Counted from the first letter of the stretch, positions 43,941 through 53,866 are shown. The stretch is DNA of 64,000 nucleotides from Spirosomataceae bacterium TFI 002 (GCA_900230115.1 LT907983.1:1612001-1676000), one strand, 5' to 3'. Notes: generated by a model from the sequence alone, not told the origin. Numbers and translations are program-made.

Positions 43941-45119
43941 TTATTTAGCCCCGTCGATCCACTCAACCATTTCTTTATATACGGCATCTGAAGAGCCTAA
44001 ATATCCTGTGCTTTTATGGATTATCTTACCATCTGGTCCTACACAAAATTTAGCAGGGATTCCCTCTACTCCATAATTCATAGCCGTACCATTACCTATA
44101 TCCAATACTGGGTTTAGATATTGAAACTGTCGCTTTTCTACAAACGAGGCTACGTGACCTTGCCATTGCTCTGGAGATACTCTTTCAAAAGTATTGATGA
44201 ATAAAAACTGAACATCAGGATTAGACGCATACTTTTCTTGAGCTTTCTTCATGCCAGGAAAAGACATGATACAAGGCCCACACCAAGTTGCCCAGAAATC
44301 TATAATTACTTTTTTACCTCTTAGGTCTGAAAGTTTAACTTTTTCACCCTGTAAAGTTGTTAGCTCAAAATCAGGAGCCATAGACCCTTCTTTTCCAGCA
44401 GACTTACGCTCCATGGTATCAAGGAACAATTTGGCATAATAATGGTCTTTTTTCTCAGCTTTCAGCTTTTGGGCCAAAATATCTAAGTATTCACCATCCA
44501 ACTCAGGTACTAAGAAATTATTCGCTGCAATAATACCTCCCATAGATGTTCCCATTTCGGAAATCATCGGCTTTATTTTATTTCTAAAAGCATCATTCGC
44601 AGTTTGGAATTCCTTTCTTATTGCTTCCTTTTCTTTTTCTTTGGCCGTTTGAAAACGCTGCTCCATCTCAGTTTTCTGTTGATTGAAAACATTCATTTCT
44701 TGCACCACAGCATTGAACTTCATCATGTTTGGCGATCCTTCTACATTAAATGCAGCAGGTTGACCTTCCATATTTTCGCCATCTGCAGTAATGAATAATT
44801 TTTCATTACCATCTAGCAACAAGCCTATAACTTGTTGGTTGTCGAAGTTGACTTGGTATATCCCTGGTTCTGGAATCCCACTATTTAAAGTAAAGGTTTT
44901 ATCAGGGTTTATGACGGCAGAGTCAATCTTGGATGCGATATTTCGCTCATTCATTCTTTCCAAAAACACTTTCTTTGGATAGTCGCTTTTAATTGTTCCA
45001 CTTATAGAAACTGGTATAGTTTTTACATCACTTTTGTTTTCTTGTGAATTACACGAAAAGCTTAGAGTTGCTATTACAAATAGAGTAATTATTAGCGGTT
45101 TTATGTTGGTATTTAACAT
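43941..45119 (-). CDS. TlpA-like thiol-disulfide oxidoreductase lipoprotein with N-terminal DUF4369 domain
   Basis: The 392-residue lipoprotein (SFSC, Cys23) has a DUF4369 beta-domain (about 35-130), a helical charged linker (140-190), and a thioredoxin-like domain whose active site is WCGPC (Cys280, Cys283) in DFWATWCGPC. The conserved cis-proline loop is in YGVEGIPAKF. Such proteins reduce or resolve disulfides in the periplasm or at the envelope; partners are unknown. It is monocistronic. Confidence 0.92.
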   Translation of the reverse strand: MLNTNIKPLIITLFVIATLSFSCNSQENKSDVKTIPVSISGTIKSDYPKKVFLERMNERNIASKIDSAVINPDKTFTLNSGIPEPGIYQVNFDNQQVIGLLLDGNEKLFITADGENMEGQPAAFNVEGSPNMMKFNAVVQEMNVFNQQKTEMEQRFQTAKEKEKEAIRKEFQTANDAFRNKIKPMISEMGTSMGGIIAANNFLVPELDGEYLDILAQKLKAEKKDHYYAKLFLDTMERKSAGKEGSMAPDFELTTLQGEKVKLSDLRGKKVIIDFWATWCGPCIMSFPGMKKAQEKYASNPDVQFLFINTFERVSPEQWQGHVASFVEKRQFQYLNPVLDIGNGTAMNYGVEGIPAKFCVGPDGKIIHKSTGYLGSSDAVYKEMVEWIDGAK

Positions 45120-45152
45120 GCTTTAGTCCTGTTTTTAATCTTAAATCGGGTG

Positions 45153-45160
45153 CAAAAATA
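45153..45160 (-). promoter_or_regulatory. -7 promoter element of the TlpA-like gene
   Basis: TATTTTTG followed by CACCC on the minus strand, 34 bases before the ATG at 45119, fits TAnnTTTG completely. A TTTG 22 bases upstream (45186-45183) is somewhat far and overlaps the terminator of the preceding gene. Confidence 0.5.
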
Positions 45161-45183
45161 CTATTTTACAAGATGTTAACGAC

Positions 45184-45213
45184 AAAAACTGACAATTCGT
45201 TGAATTGCCAGTC
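45184..45213 (-). terminator. Rho-independent terminator of the pirin operon
   Basis: The minus-strand stem ACTGGCAATTC-AAC-GAATTGTCAGT (10 or 11 pairs, one G-U) is followed by TTTTTG. It lies about 33 bases after the pirin stop at 45247. Confidence 0.8.
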
Positions 45214-45246
45214 TTAAAATGATGTTAATTAACCAAGTTTATTTCT

Positions 45247-46095
45247 TTACATCACTCCCATTTTTCCCATTTGATAGTCACGCATTGCTTCCATAATCTC
45301 TGTGGTGCTGTTCATTACAAAAGGACCTTGAGCAACAATCTCTTCATTGTATGGCGTGCCAGAAGCTATTAAAAACCGCGTATCACTTAAACTTTCAATA
45401 CTCAATTCACTCTCTTCTTTGCTAAGCATTGCCATACTATTAGGAGTGAGTTTCTTTTCTCCAACCTGCAATGTTCCTGATAATAAATACAATACAACTG
45501 TGTCACCTTCATGCAGTTGAAATGTCTCTACCCCACCTTCTTTACCTGATACATTTAATATTGTAAGATCTGTTATAGAAGTTACCGCTCCCTGCTTGCC
45601 ACTATGGTTTCCCGAAACCACTTGCGTTGCAATCTTTCCATCGCTAGACTGTACAACGGGGATTTCGTCTTTTTGCTTTCCAACATAATGTGCTGGTGTC
45701 ATTTTCTTGGCAGCTGGAAGATTCATCCATAACTGAATAATTTCCATTTCTCCTCCATTTTCTCGCAATGGAGCAGTTATGTTTTCTGAATGTACAATTC
45801 CTCTACCTGCTGTCATCCACTGGATTCCACCTTCGCCAATTACGCTTTTGAACCCTTGACTATCGGCATGCTCAATTTCACCCTTATAAATAAGTGTAAG
45901 TGTTTCGAATCCTCGATGTGGATGAGGTCCAAATGGCAAACCCTGATTGTAAGGCTCAAACTTATGTGGCCCATGATGATGTAATAATAAAAATGGATCA
46001 AATTGCTCCCAATTCCTATCAGGCATTGGCTCATACATGGTATGCTCACCAATAGGTTTTGCAGCTGTACTTACTGTGTATGTTATCTTTTTCAT
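45247..46095 (-). CDS. Pirin-family bicupin protein
   Basis: The 282-residue protein has the pirin N-terminal cupin motif FGPHPHRGFETLTLIYKGE with metal-binding His residues, EHADSQG, and MTAGRGIVHSE. The C-terminal cupin ends with FLIASGTPYNEEI and the pirin-C motif GPFVMNSTTEI. Some pirins have quercetinase activity; others bind regulators. It is the second gene of a two-pirin operon, 13 bases after the first. Confidence 0.93.
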   Translation of the reverse strand: MKKITYTVSTAAKPIGEHTMYEPMPDRNWEQFDPFLLLHHHGPHKFEPYNQGLPFGPHPHRGFETLTLIYKGEIEHADSQGFKSVIGEGGIQWMTAGRGIVHSENITAPLRENGGEMEIIQLWMNLPAAKKMTPAHYVGKQKDEIPVVQSSDGKIATQVVSGNHSGKQGAVTSITDLTILNVSGKEGGVETFQLHEGDTVVLYLLSGTLQVGEKKLTPNSMAMLSKEESELSIESLSDTRFLIASGTPYNEEIVAQGPFVMNSTTEIMEAMRDYQMGKMGVM

Positions 46096-46108
46096 TTTTC
46101 TATTTGTT

Positions 46109-46822
46109 TTAAGCCATTGGCACTTCCATGATAAGTAATTTCGAATTCCCAGTGCTTTTTATTTCAAAACTATCTGTTTCTGTCAAGCCAATTGCGTCTC
46201 TTTTATTCAACTTGTTTCCTGCTAATTCTACTTCTCCTTCTAGTACAAACAGATAAACACCATTGCCTTTCTTTTTGAAATCATAATTTATAGAATTCCC
46301 TTTTTCCAAGTCAGCAAGCGAAAACCAAGCATCTTGGTTTATTTTAACTCCTTTTTCAACTGTATTGTCTGGAGAAACCACTACTTGTAATGCGTTTTGT
46401 CTTTCTTTTGGATCAAAAAATTGTTGATCGTATCGTGGCGTAATATTCCTTTTCTTAGGCATTACCCATATTTGCAAAAACTTAACTGCCTCCTTACTGC
46501 TTTTATTTTTTTCAGAATGCTTTATCCCAGTTCCTGCCGACATGATTTGTACTTCGCCAGGTTTAATAACTGCTTTATTTCCCATACTATCCTGATGCTC
46601 CAGTTCACCTTCCATTGCAATAGAGATAATTTCCATATTGTCGTGTGGGTGTGTCCCAAAACCCATTCCTCCTTCTACAAAATCATCATTAAGTACTCTT
46701 AATAATCCAAAACCCATTTTAGAAGGGTCATAAAAATTTGCGAAACTAAAACTGTGTGCACTTTTCAACCATCCATGGTTGGCCATGCCCCTTTGATTTG
46801 CTTGATGTACTATGGTTTTCAT
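46109..46822 (-). CDS. Pirin-family protein, YhhW-like
   Basis: This 237-residue bicupin begins with the YhhW pattern ANHGWLKSAHSFSFANFYDP and has metal ligands in GTHPHDNMEIISI and a second His in GIKHSEKN. YhhW of E. coli has quercetin 2,3-dioxygenase activity; the physiological substrate is unknown. It differs from its downstream neighbour in having the short C-terminal cupin without the pirin-C motif, so the two are paralogues of different subgroups rather than a recent duplication. Confidence 0.92.
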   Translation of the reverse strand: MKTIVHQANQRGMANHGWLKSAHSFSFANFYDPSKMGFGLLRVLNDDFVEGGMGFGTHPHDNMEIISIAMEGELEHQDSMGNKAVIKPGEVQIMSAGTGIKHSEKNKSSKEAVKFLQIWVMPKKRNITPRYDQQFFDPKERQNALQVVVSPDNTVEKGVKINQDAWFSLADLEKGNSINYDFKKKGNGVYLFVLEGEVELAGNKLNKRDAIGLTETDSFEIKSTGNSKLLIMEVPMA

Positions 46823-46901
46823 TTTTATATTCTTTTGTATTTAATGTAATAACATATATTTACTCATAAAGTTTCATTAGCATTCAAATAATGTTTTTTT
46901 T

Positions 46902-48938
46902 TCAAAAGGAATAACTCAGACTCAAACCAGTATTGAAGTACCTTGTAGGGGAAGGATTAAAGAAACGATCGCCAAATGCATTTACATCATTCCCTGATCC
47001 GTAAGTAGCATTTGTAAGGTTATTTCCACCTACAAACAACTTTGACCTAAATCTATTCCAGTTTTTGGACCAGCCCAAGCGAGCATCAAGCAGCCAAAAT
47101 GAATCTGCATAAACGGTATTTGCATTATTGAGAGGAACGTCACCTGTATATGAAAAGTTGGAGTTTAAAAAGAAGCCTTGCGTTAAGTCAAAATCAACTC
47201 CAGCAGTGAAATTAGTATTAGCAACAGAAGGAATATTGTTTCCAGAGAAATCATTTTCCAGATCTTTATAATCTACAAATTGATAATCTATTAGGTTTAG
47301 GCTCGTAAAGAACTTGATAAGTTTTATAGGCTTGTACGAAAGAAAAGCCTCTAAGCCATTTTGTCTAATTCCTCCTTTATTGACAAAAACTTGGATTTCG
47401 TTTGCATCAAATTCTCTCACTATCGCATTTTTGAGGTTTTGATTATAAAAGCTTAGTTCCGCATATAGTCTCCTATTTGTTGACTGATGCTTTAGCCCAA
47501 ACTCAACATTTGTTGCTTTTTCTGCCTGTAATATATTTTTGGTTGCAGTTACATATTCCGCCACTGTTGGCGGAGAAAAACCATTAGCGACAGCCAGGTA
47601 AACAGATGTATTTTTCACTTTTTTCAAAATCGAGATTCTAGGAATTAACGGAGTTTCAAAATCACTTGGCACCTCATTAACAGGGACTTGATTTAGGTTC
47701 GTGTAAACATATTTTTGAGTATTGAGGCTTAAACCAGCGGTTAAAAACCAACTTTGGGCAAGCTCTACATCGTATTGTAAAAATGCAACTCCCTGACTAG
47801 CTGTCACTTCTTCCAATGACTGATTTTCTCCTTTCTCACCTTTATTATTATCGTACACATCAAATGTAGAGGCGGTGGATTGTGCTTCAAACCCAAAATT
47901 TAACCTTGCTTTTGCTCCTGCAATTGAGTGATCCCAATTATTAATGAGCCTCAGCCCAAAACTTCTTTCATCGCGGAATTCATAGTTATTGATGAAAGGA
48001 TTTTCTAGCTGTGTTTTATTGCCAAATAAACTAAATGTCGTTTTCCAATTCTTAACTGGCCTAAACTCTTGTGACAAGCCAATCAAAAGTATTTTCTGCT
48101 TGATTCCAGCATTTTGTTCTACAGCACCAGGGACAAACCTATTTCCTGGACGAGCTTGACGTGGATTAGCTTTGCTTAATGAGTCAGTTAGACCAAGTGG
48201 GGTTTGATATTCTAAATTCGCATACATGGTGTTTACACTTAGCGTAAACTTATCGTTCAAGAAAAAACTCGAACGCCAGTTTAGCACCTCTCTATCCATT
48301 TTGGAGTGATCTCTATATCCTCCAAACTTTGATTTGGCATAAGACAAAGTAGAATTTACTTTATCACTTGCATTCTGAAGGTTTATTGATGTATTCAATG
48401 TTCCAAATCCTCCTACAAGGAAGTTTGCATTAATCGAATTGTTTGAACCATTAATTGGCTTAGCGTCATTTGATTTCAACAAAACAACCCCTCCCATTCC
48501 TGCACCGTACATGCTGCCACTAGGTCCTTTCAAAATCTCAAGGCTTTCTACCGTATTAATATCCAAAAAGTTAAAATAAGTGATCCCATTGCCATCAGTC
48601 AGCGGAATTTCATTCCAATACACCTTCACATTTCGCACTCCAAATGGCGACCTTAAAGAACTTCCTCTTATAGAAAGCCTATAACTTCCTGGCGAACGCT
48701 CTTCCATTCTTATTCCTGGGTACTGGTTCAAGATTGGCACTAAGCCTTGATTATCGAACCTTTGAATAGCTTTTGCATCAATAACCTGAATTGGCGATGC
48801 AACTTCTACTTTACTTCTATTTTGCTCAAAAGCCTTCACGAAAATGGTATCGATAGCAATTTCGCTGCTATCGATATTTTGAGACATGGCAGATGATATC
48901 GAAGCAAAAAGAAGACAAAAAGTGAGTATATTTTTCAT
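46902..48938 (-). CDS. TonB-dependent receptor
   Basis: I start at 48938, where the signal peptide MKNILTFCLLFASISSAMS begins (678 residues); an in-frame ATG at 48980 would precede it with a hydrophobic run. The TonB-box region includes DTIFVKAFEQNRS. The plug (about 50-170) has IRGSSLRSPFGVRNVKVYWNEIP and EILKGPSGSMYGAGMGGVV. A 22-strand-type barrel follows and ends NTGLSLSYSF with a terminal Phe. There is no carboxypeptidase-like domain or SusD partner, so a siderophore or cofactor receptor is more likely than a glycan importer; the ligand is unknown. Confidence 0.93.
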   Translation of the reverse strand: MKNILTFCLLFASISSAMSQNIDSSEIAIDTIFVKAFEQNRSKVEVASPIQVIDAKAIQRFDNQGLVPILNQYPGIRMEERSPGSYRLSIRGSSLRSPFGVRNVKVYWNEIPLTDGNGITYFNFLDINTVESLEILKGPSGSMYGAGMGGVVLLKSNDAKPINGSNNSINANFLVGGFGTLNTSINLQNASDKVNSTLSYAKSKFGGYRDHSKMDREVLNWRSSFFLNDKFTLSVNTMYANLEYQTPLGLTDSLSKANPRQARPGNRFVPGAVEQNAGIKQKILLIGLSQEFRPVKNWKTTFSLFGNKTQLENPFINNYEFRDERSFGLRLINNWDHSIAGAKARLNFGFEAQSTASTFDVYDNNKGEKGENQSLEEVTASQGVAFLQYDVELAQSWFLTAGLSLNTQKYVYTNLNQVPVNEVPSDFETPLIPRISILKKVKNTSVYLAVANGFSPPTVAEYVTATKNILQAEKATNVEFGLKHQSTNRRLYAELSFYNQNLKNAIVREFDANEIQVFVNKGGIRQNGLEAFLSYKPIKLIKFFTSLNLIDYQFVDYKDLENDFSGNNIPSVANTNFTAGVDFDLTQGFFLNSNFSYTGDVPLNNANTVYADSFWLLDARLGWSKNWNRFRSKLFVGGNNLTNATYGSGNDVNAFGDRFFNPSPTRYFNTGLSLSYSF

Positions 48939-49111
48939 TAAAAACAGATCTAAGTTCAAAACTAGCAAATCCTTTTTCAATCAGACTACACAAATGTGCA
49001 AACCTAGGTTCCAAAACAATAAAGACTGACTGAGAAAATGCAAATGAGATTTTCGTTAGTTTTAAGTTATTCACTTTTCGAAAACTCTCAAGCCATTGTA
49101 AATTCTGATCT

Positions 49112-50152
49112 ATGACATTAGACTTCATTTCAAATTTTAAAAGAACTGCTTTTTCAATGTTTCTAATAGCATCAATACATTTTTCGTGCAATTCTCAAAG
49201 CCCAAAGTCAGCAACTTCATTAAACCCAATTGACCCAGGTTGGTATGCCGATCCCGAAGGAGTAGTTTTCGGAAATGAATATTGGATCTACCCAACTTAC
49301 TCTGCTGCCTATGGAGATCAATTATTCTTCGATGCTTTCTCTTCAAAAGACCTTAAGAGTTGGCAAAAGCATGAACGTATATTGGACAATGCTGCAATTA
49401 AATGGGCTCGACAGGCAATGTGGGCACCATCTGCTATTGAAAAGAATGGTAAGTATTATTTATTTTTTGGTGCAAATGATATTCAAAGACCAGGGCGTAA
49501 ATCATACGATCCTAATAACGATATCAATCACTATGGAGGGATAGGTGTCGCTATAGCAGATAAGCCCGGCGGACCATTTAAAGATTATTTGGGCAAACCG
49601 CTTATCAGTAAATTTCACAACGATGCTCAACCTATAGATCAGTTTGTATTTAAGGATACTGACGGTACCCATTATATTTTTTATGGCGGTTGGAGACATT
49701 GCAACATTGGAATTTTGAATGATGAATTTACAGGATTTAAACCTTGGGAGAATGGAGAGCTTTTTAAAGAAATAACTCCTGAAGGTTATGTAGAAGGTCC
49801 ATTTATGTTTATCCGAAAAGGAAAATACTACCTCATGTGGAGTGAGGGAAGTTGGGGGAAAGACACCTATAAAGTTGCTTATTCCATAGCAGGCAAAGCT
49901 ACTGGGCCATTTAAACGAATGGGTACCATTCTAGAATCGGATCTTGAAATTGCAACAGGAGCAGGACATAATTCAGTTATTCAAATTCCAAATACTGACG
50001 AATGGGTAATGGTTTACCACCGACGCCCAATTCCCAATGAAGGACGAGATCATAGGGTAACCTGTTTGGACAAAATGGAGTTTAACGCCGATGGGACCAT
50101 TAAACCGATCAAAATGACCTTTGAAGGAGTAGAAGAAAGAAAAATAAATTAA
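49112..50152 (+). CDS. GH43-family glycoside hydrolase lipoprotein
   Basis: The 346-residue product has a lipoprotein signal ending at Cys26 (IHFSC); a shorter start at 49157 is possible. The five-bladed propeller carries the catalytic triad candidates Asp47 in WYADPEG, Asp176 in QPIDQFVF and Glu228 in YVEGPFMF, with MWAPSAIEKNGKYYLFF in between. The pattern is that of arabinofuranosidase/beta-xylosidase-type GH43. The gene is 7 bases upstream of an unknown secreted protein gene and diverges from the TonB receptor. Confidence 0.9.
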   Translation: MTLDFISNFKRTAFSMFLIASIHFSCNSQSPKSATSLNPIDPGWYADPEGVVFGNEYWIYPTYSAAYGDQLFFDAFSSKDLKSWQKHERILDNAAIKWARQAMWAPSAIEKNGKYYLFFGANDIQRPGRKSYDPNNDINHYGGIGVAIADKPGGPFKDYLGKPLISKFHNDAQPIDQFVFKDTDGTHYIFYGGWRHCNIGILNDEFTGFKPWENGELFKEITPEGYVEGPFMFIRKGKYYLMWSEGSWGKDTYKVAYSIAGKATGPFKRMGTILESDLEIATGAGHNSVIQIPNTDEWVMVYHRRPIPNEGRDHRVTCLDKMEFNADGTIKPIKMTFEGVEERKIN

Positions 50153-50159
50153 TCCCATT

Positions 50160-50996
50160 ATGCGATCAATCTTTTTTTGTTTTTGGTTCCTGATTGTTCT
50201 TAATACCAAAGCACAAGTCACAATTACAGAAAGTAATGACGAAGGAATGCGTGCGTATAAAATTGAAACACAAAGTGCAACCTATTTTTACCAAACAGAA
50301 GCTGGTGGATTCTCTAGTATTATTGATACATACGGCAATGATTGGATCAACTTTAAAACCGAACCTAAAAGCACTTTTCCTGCCTCTGCAGCTTCTGATT
50401 ATCGTGGTTTGCCAAACTTAGTACATGGAGGACCACAAGGTGGACTTGGTCATCCCGGGTTTTCAAAATGCACCTCCACAATTATAACTAAGAATACAAT
50501 AAGAAGTACATCAAATGATGGGAAATGGGAATGGGAGTGGCGTTTTTTCCCTGATCATGCAAAATTGAACTTAATTAAAACAGACCCAAGCAGAAGCTAT
50601 TGGTTTCTTTACGAAGGAACAATAGGTGGAAATTATGAACCAGAAAATGACCTATGGGGAACAAATGTGGACGGCTTAAGAAAAGACAAGCCCGATTTCA
50701 TTAAAAACGAAGGTGTTTTTGAAAACTGGCAAACGGTTTACTTTGGAGATAAAGATGGTAAAAACACATTCTTCATTTCGCAAGATAAAGCCGATGAGCT
50801 AGACGATGTTTTCGGTTTTATGGGAAACACTTTGGACGGAAATAACTCACTCGACGGAATGGTTGTTTTTGGTTTTGGTAGAGGAAAAGGCACAACACCT
50901 CTCCTTGCCCAAAAGCAGAGTTTTACTATTGGATTAATTGACAAATCGATTACCAAAAAAAGTATTTTGAAGAAAATCAAGAGGAGATTAAGGTGA
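50160..50996 (+). CDS. Secreted protein of unknown function paired with GH43
   Basis: The 278-residue product has a signal peptide (MRSIFFCFWFLIVLNTKA). I do not recognise a named domain. It is aromatic- and glycine-rich (GLPNLVHGGPQGGLGHPGF, KWEWEWRFFPDH, SYWFLYEGTIGGNYEP), with alternating strands suggesting a beta-sandwich of the mutarotase-like or lectin type. The ending is strongly basic (KKSILKKIKRRLR). It begins 7 bases after the GH43 stop, so it is probably cotranscribed and may act on the same glycan. Confidence 0.6.
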   Translation: MRSIFFCFWFLIVLNTKAQVTITESNDEGMRAYKIETQSATYFYQTEAGGFSSIIDTYGNDWINFKTEPKSTFPASAASDYRGLPNLVHGGPQGGLGHPGFSKCTSTIITKNTIRSTSNDGKWEWEWRFFPDHAKLNLIKTDPSRSYWFLYEGTIGGNYEPENDLWGTNVDGLRKDKPDFIKNEGVFENWQTVYFGDKDGKNTFFISQDKADELDDVFGFMGNTLDGNNSLDGMVVFGFGRGKGTTPLLAQKQSFTIGLIDKSITKKSILKKIKRRLR

Positions 50997-51110
50997 GATT
51001 ATCTAGTAAGCTTTAAATGAAATAAGACTTGCAAATAGTATTTCTAGTAAAGACTTTACTCCATTTTAATAATCGTTTCACTAATATTGTAACAAAGACC
51101 CCAAGCCACC

Positions 51111-51974
51111 TTGAAAGTAAAAGACATCATCCTCCATCTTCGTTTTCCGTTTTCGCTGTTTCTCATGCCAGTGTATTGGTTTGCGATCAGTCAAGCCGAA
51201 AATCCTGACATTGAAAAGTCTATATGGATATTTGTCATTCTTCATTTGTTGATTTACCCGGCATCCAATGCCTATAACTCCTATTTTGATAAAGACGAAG
51301 GCAGCATCGGCGGGCTCAAGAATCCTCCAAAAGTGACACGTGCACTCTTTCAAACAGCCATAAGGGTAGATGGACTTGGTTTTATTCTAGCCTTATTCTT
51401 AGTTGATGCAGGTTTTGGCCTTGGTGTGTTTATTTACAGTATGGTTTCTCGAGCGTACAGTTACGACAAGATCAGGTTAAAGAAATACCCTATTCTTAGT
51501 TGGTTAATTGTTGGTCTTTTTCAAGGTGCTTTTACCTATTTAATCGTCTATCATTATAGTCAATTCACCGGATTTGACTTTGCATACCTATTGAGCGATT
51601 CAAGTATTTTACTTGCAGCTTTGGCTTCCAGCATCATGCTTTGGGCGGTTTACCCGCTCACTCAAGTGTATCAGCATGTTCAAGATGCTGCCAATGGTGA
51701 CCAAACACTAAGTATTCTACTCGGCATTAAGGGAACATTTCTTTTTTCAATGATCTCATTTGCTGTTGGATTTTTGTGCTATTACTTCTATTTTGATTGG
51801 GATACTTTCTTGATCTTTTTGGCTTTCAATATTCCAAGCTTTGTGTTTTTTAATTGGTGGATTTTTAAAGTTTTTCAAAACGAATCTAATGCCAATTTTA
51901 AAAACACCATGCTGATGAATGTATTGGCTTCACTTTGCCTGAATTTATTTTATTTGTGGTTGGTTATTCAGTAG
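51111..51974 (+). CDS. UbiA-like membrane prenyltransferase
   Basis: The 287-residue protein uses a TTG start (51111); an in-frame stop lies seven codons upstream and no ATG is available. It has seven or eight TM helices and the first aspartate-rich motif in the form NAYNSYFDKDEGSIGG; the second motif is weak. UbiA-family enzymes attach isoprenoid chains to aromatic or other acceptors. No quinone or tocopherol gene is adjacent. The next gene, an ABC exporter, begins 3 bases after its stop. Confidence 0.82.
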   Translation: MKVKDIILHLRFPFSLFLMPVYWFAISQAENPDIEKSIWIFVILHLLIYPASNAYNSYFDKDEGSIGGLKNPPKVTRALFQTAIRVDGLGFILALFLVDAGFGLGVFIYSMVSRAYSYDKIRLKKYPILSWLIVGLFQGAFTYLIVYHYSQFTGFDFAYLLSDSSILLAALASSIMLWAVYPLTQVYQHVQDAANGDQTLSILLGIKGTFLFSMISFAVGFLCYYFYFDWDTFLIFLAFNIPSFVFFNWWIFKVFQNESNANFKNTMLMNVLASLCLNLFYLWLVIQ

Positions 51975-51977
51975 ACC

Positions 51978-53813
51978 ATGCCACCACCACCAGTAAGATC
52001 ACTCAAACCAAATCGCATTGCTTTTAAAGATAGCTTTGCTGCACTTCAATATATTCCTCGCTTTTTTGGCAAAATATGGGAAGTAAGTCCTAAACTATTT
52101 TCCCTCAATGTACTTGGGCGATTAATCAGTGCATTTATACCTGTGATCATGCTATGGGTAGGCAAAATGATTATTGACGAAGTCATTCTTCAAGCAGCTG
52201 CCGAAAGTAAAAACTTGACAAACCTATGGTCATATGTTGGTCTAGAATTTGGACTAGCCCTCATTTCTAATTTACTAAATAGAGGCATTAACCTTTCTGA
52301 CGGGCTTTTGGGAGACCTATATGCCAATGATTCCTCTATTGAGATTATTCGAAAAACTTCTGAAATGAATCTTCAACAACTAGAAGATTCAGAGTTTTAT
52401 GACAAATTAGAACGAGCCAGACAACAAACAACGAGTAGAATAGGCTTGATGTCTAATATTTTAAGTCAGGGACAAGATATCATTGTAGTTGTTTCTCTTA
52501 TTACTGGTTTGGTGGTATTTGAACCTTGGCTCATCGTACTACTCATAGTATCCATCATACCATCATTTTTAAACGAGCTTAAGTTTAGCGGAACTAGCTA
52601 TTCACTAGCTAGAAGCTGGACTCCCGAACGCCGAGAACTTGATTACCTCCGCTACGCAGGTGCAAGTGACGTTACAGCTAAAGAAGTAAAACTTTTTGGG
52701 CTTGTAGATTACATTTCGGAGCGTTTCAAAACCCTTTCGGACAAATACTACGAACTCAACAAAACCTTGTCGATCAAACGTGCCTCTTGGGGAGCGGTAT
52801 ATAATGTTCTTGGGGACCTTTCTTATTATGGAGCTTATGTTTTGATCATTTTCAGAGTAGTTGCTGGCGTAATTTCCGTGGGAGAACTCACATTTTTATC
52901 TGGCTCCTTTAATCGACTGAGAACTAACCTACAAGGTATCTTTACGCGTTTCACTCGCATCACCGAAAGTGCACTTTATCTCAAAGATTATTTTGATTTT
53001 CTGGATATCAAAAATGATGAAGATGAGACAACTGTCTACACACCAATCCCAAGCGAAATAAAGAAAGGGTTTACTTTTCAAAATGTTGCCTTTCGTTACC
53101 CAAATACTGAAAAAGATGTTGTTCGTGGTATTAATTTCGAATTGAAAGCAGGTGAAAAAATGGCATTTGTAGGTGAAAATGGTGCCGGAAAAACAACGCT
53201 AATCAAACTCTTACTAAGATTTTACGACCCTACAGAAGGGCAAATCTTACTAGACGGCGTAGATATCAAAACTTTCAAAAAAGTGGATTACCAAAGACTT
53301 TTTGGGGTCATATTTCAAGACTTCGTCAAATTTGAATTGACGATCAGAGAAAATATTGCTGTGGGTAAAATAGATGAGGTTAAAAATGACTCACTTATCA
53401 ATAAAGCGGCAGAGCTTAGCCTAGCCAATGAGGTGATTGGAGATTTACCAAAAGGTGTTGAGCAGCAACTAGGCCGCAGATTTGCTCAAGGTAAAGACCT
53501 CTCTGGCGGACAATGGCAAAAAATAGCCCTAGCAAGAGCCTACATGAAAAATGCCGAAATCATGATTCTTGATGAGCCCACCTCCGCACTTGATGCACGA
53601 GCTGAATACGAAGCTTTCCAGCGTTTCATTGGACTTACAAAGGGTAAAACCTCCGTTATTATTTCGCATAGGTTCAGTACGGTTCGCATGGCGGATAGAA
53701 TTATGGTGCTAAAAAACGGAGCAGTATTGGAGCTAGGAACGCATGAAGAACTACTCGAAAATAAAAGCTTGTATTCCGAGCTATTTAGCCTTCAAGCAGA
53801 AGGATATAAATAA
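51978..53813 (+). CDS. ABC transporter with fused permease and ATPase domains
   Basis: At 611 residues this is a type IV half-exporter: six TM helices (about 45-345) then an ATPase domain. Walker A is GENGAGKTT (399-407), the signature LSGGQ is in DLSGGQWQKIALARAY, Walker B is IMILDEPTSALD, and the switch His is in ISHRF. The N-terminus (MPPPPVRSLK) is proline-rich. Substrate is unknown; peptides, lipids or drugs are all possible. It abuts the UbiA-like gene, so it might export a lipid product of that enzyme, by inference. Confidence 0.93.
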   Translation: MPPPPVRSLKPNRIAFKDSFAALQYIPRFFGKIWEVSPKLFSLNVLGRLISAFIPVIMLWVGKMIIDEVILQAAAESKNLTNLWSYVGLEFGLALISNLLNRGINLSDGLLGDLYANDSSIEIIRKTSEMNLQQLEDSEFYDKLERARQQTTSRIGLMSNILSQGQDIIVVVSLITGLVVFEPWLIVLLIVSIIPSFLNELKFSGTSYSLARSWTPERRELDYLRYAGASDVTAKEVKLFGLVDYISERFKTLSDKYYELNKTLSIKRASWGAVYNVLGDLSYYGAYVLIIFRVVAGVISVGELTFLSGSFNRLRTNLQGIFTRFTRITESALYLKDYFDFLDIKNDEDETTVYTPIPSEIKKGFTFQNVAFRYPNTEKDVVRGINFELKAGEKMAFVGENGAGKTTLIKLLLRFYDPTEGQILLDGVDIKTFKKVDYQRLFGVIFQDFVKFELTIRENIAVGKIDEVKNDSLINKAAELSLANEVIGDLPKGVEQQLGRRFAQGKDLSGGQWQKIALARAYMKNAEIMILDEPTSALDARAEYEAFQRFIGLTKGKTSVIISHRFSTVRMADRIMVLKNGAVLELGTHEELLENKSLYSELFSLQAEGYK

Positions 53814-53866
53814 TTCGTTGCAACTATTTTGAACGATTGAGAATCATTAATAAAAAGCTATAATCA

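Noticed and set aside
46109-46822. The two pirins as a recent tandem duplication
   Set aside because: They differ in length, in N-terminal motifs and in the C-terminal cupin, so they belong to separate subgroups.
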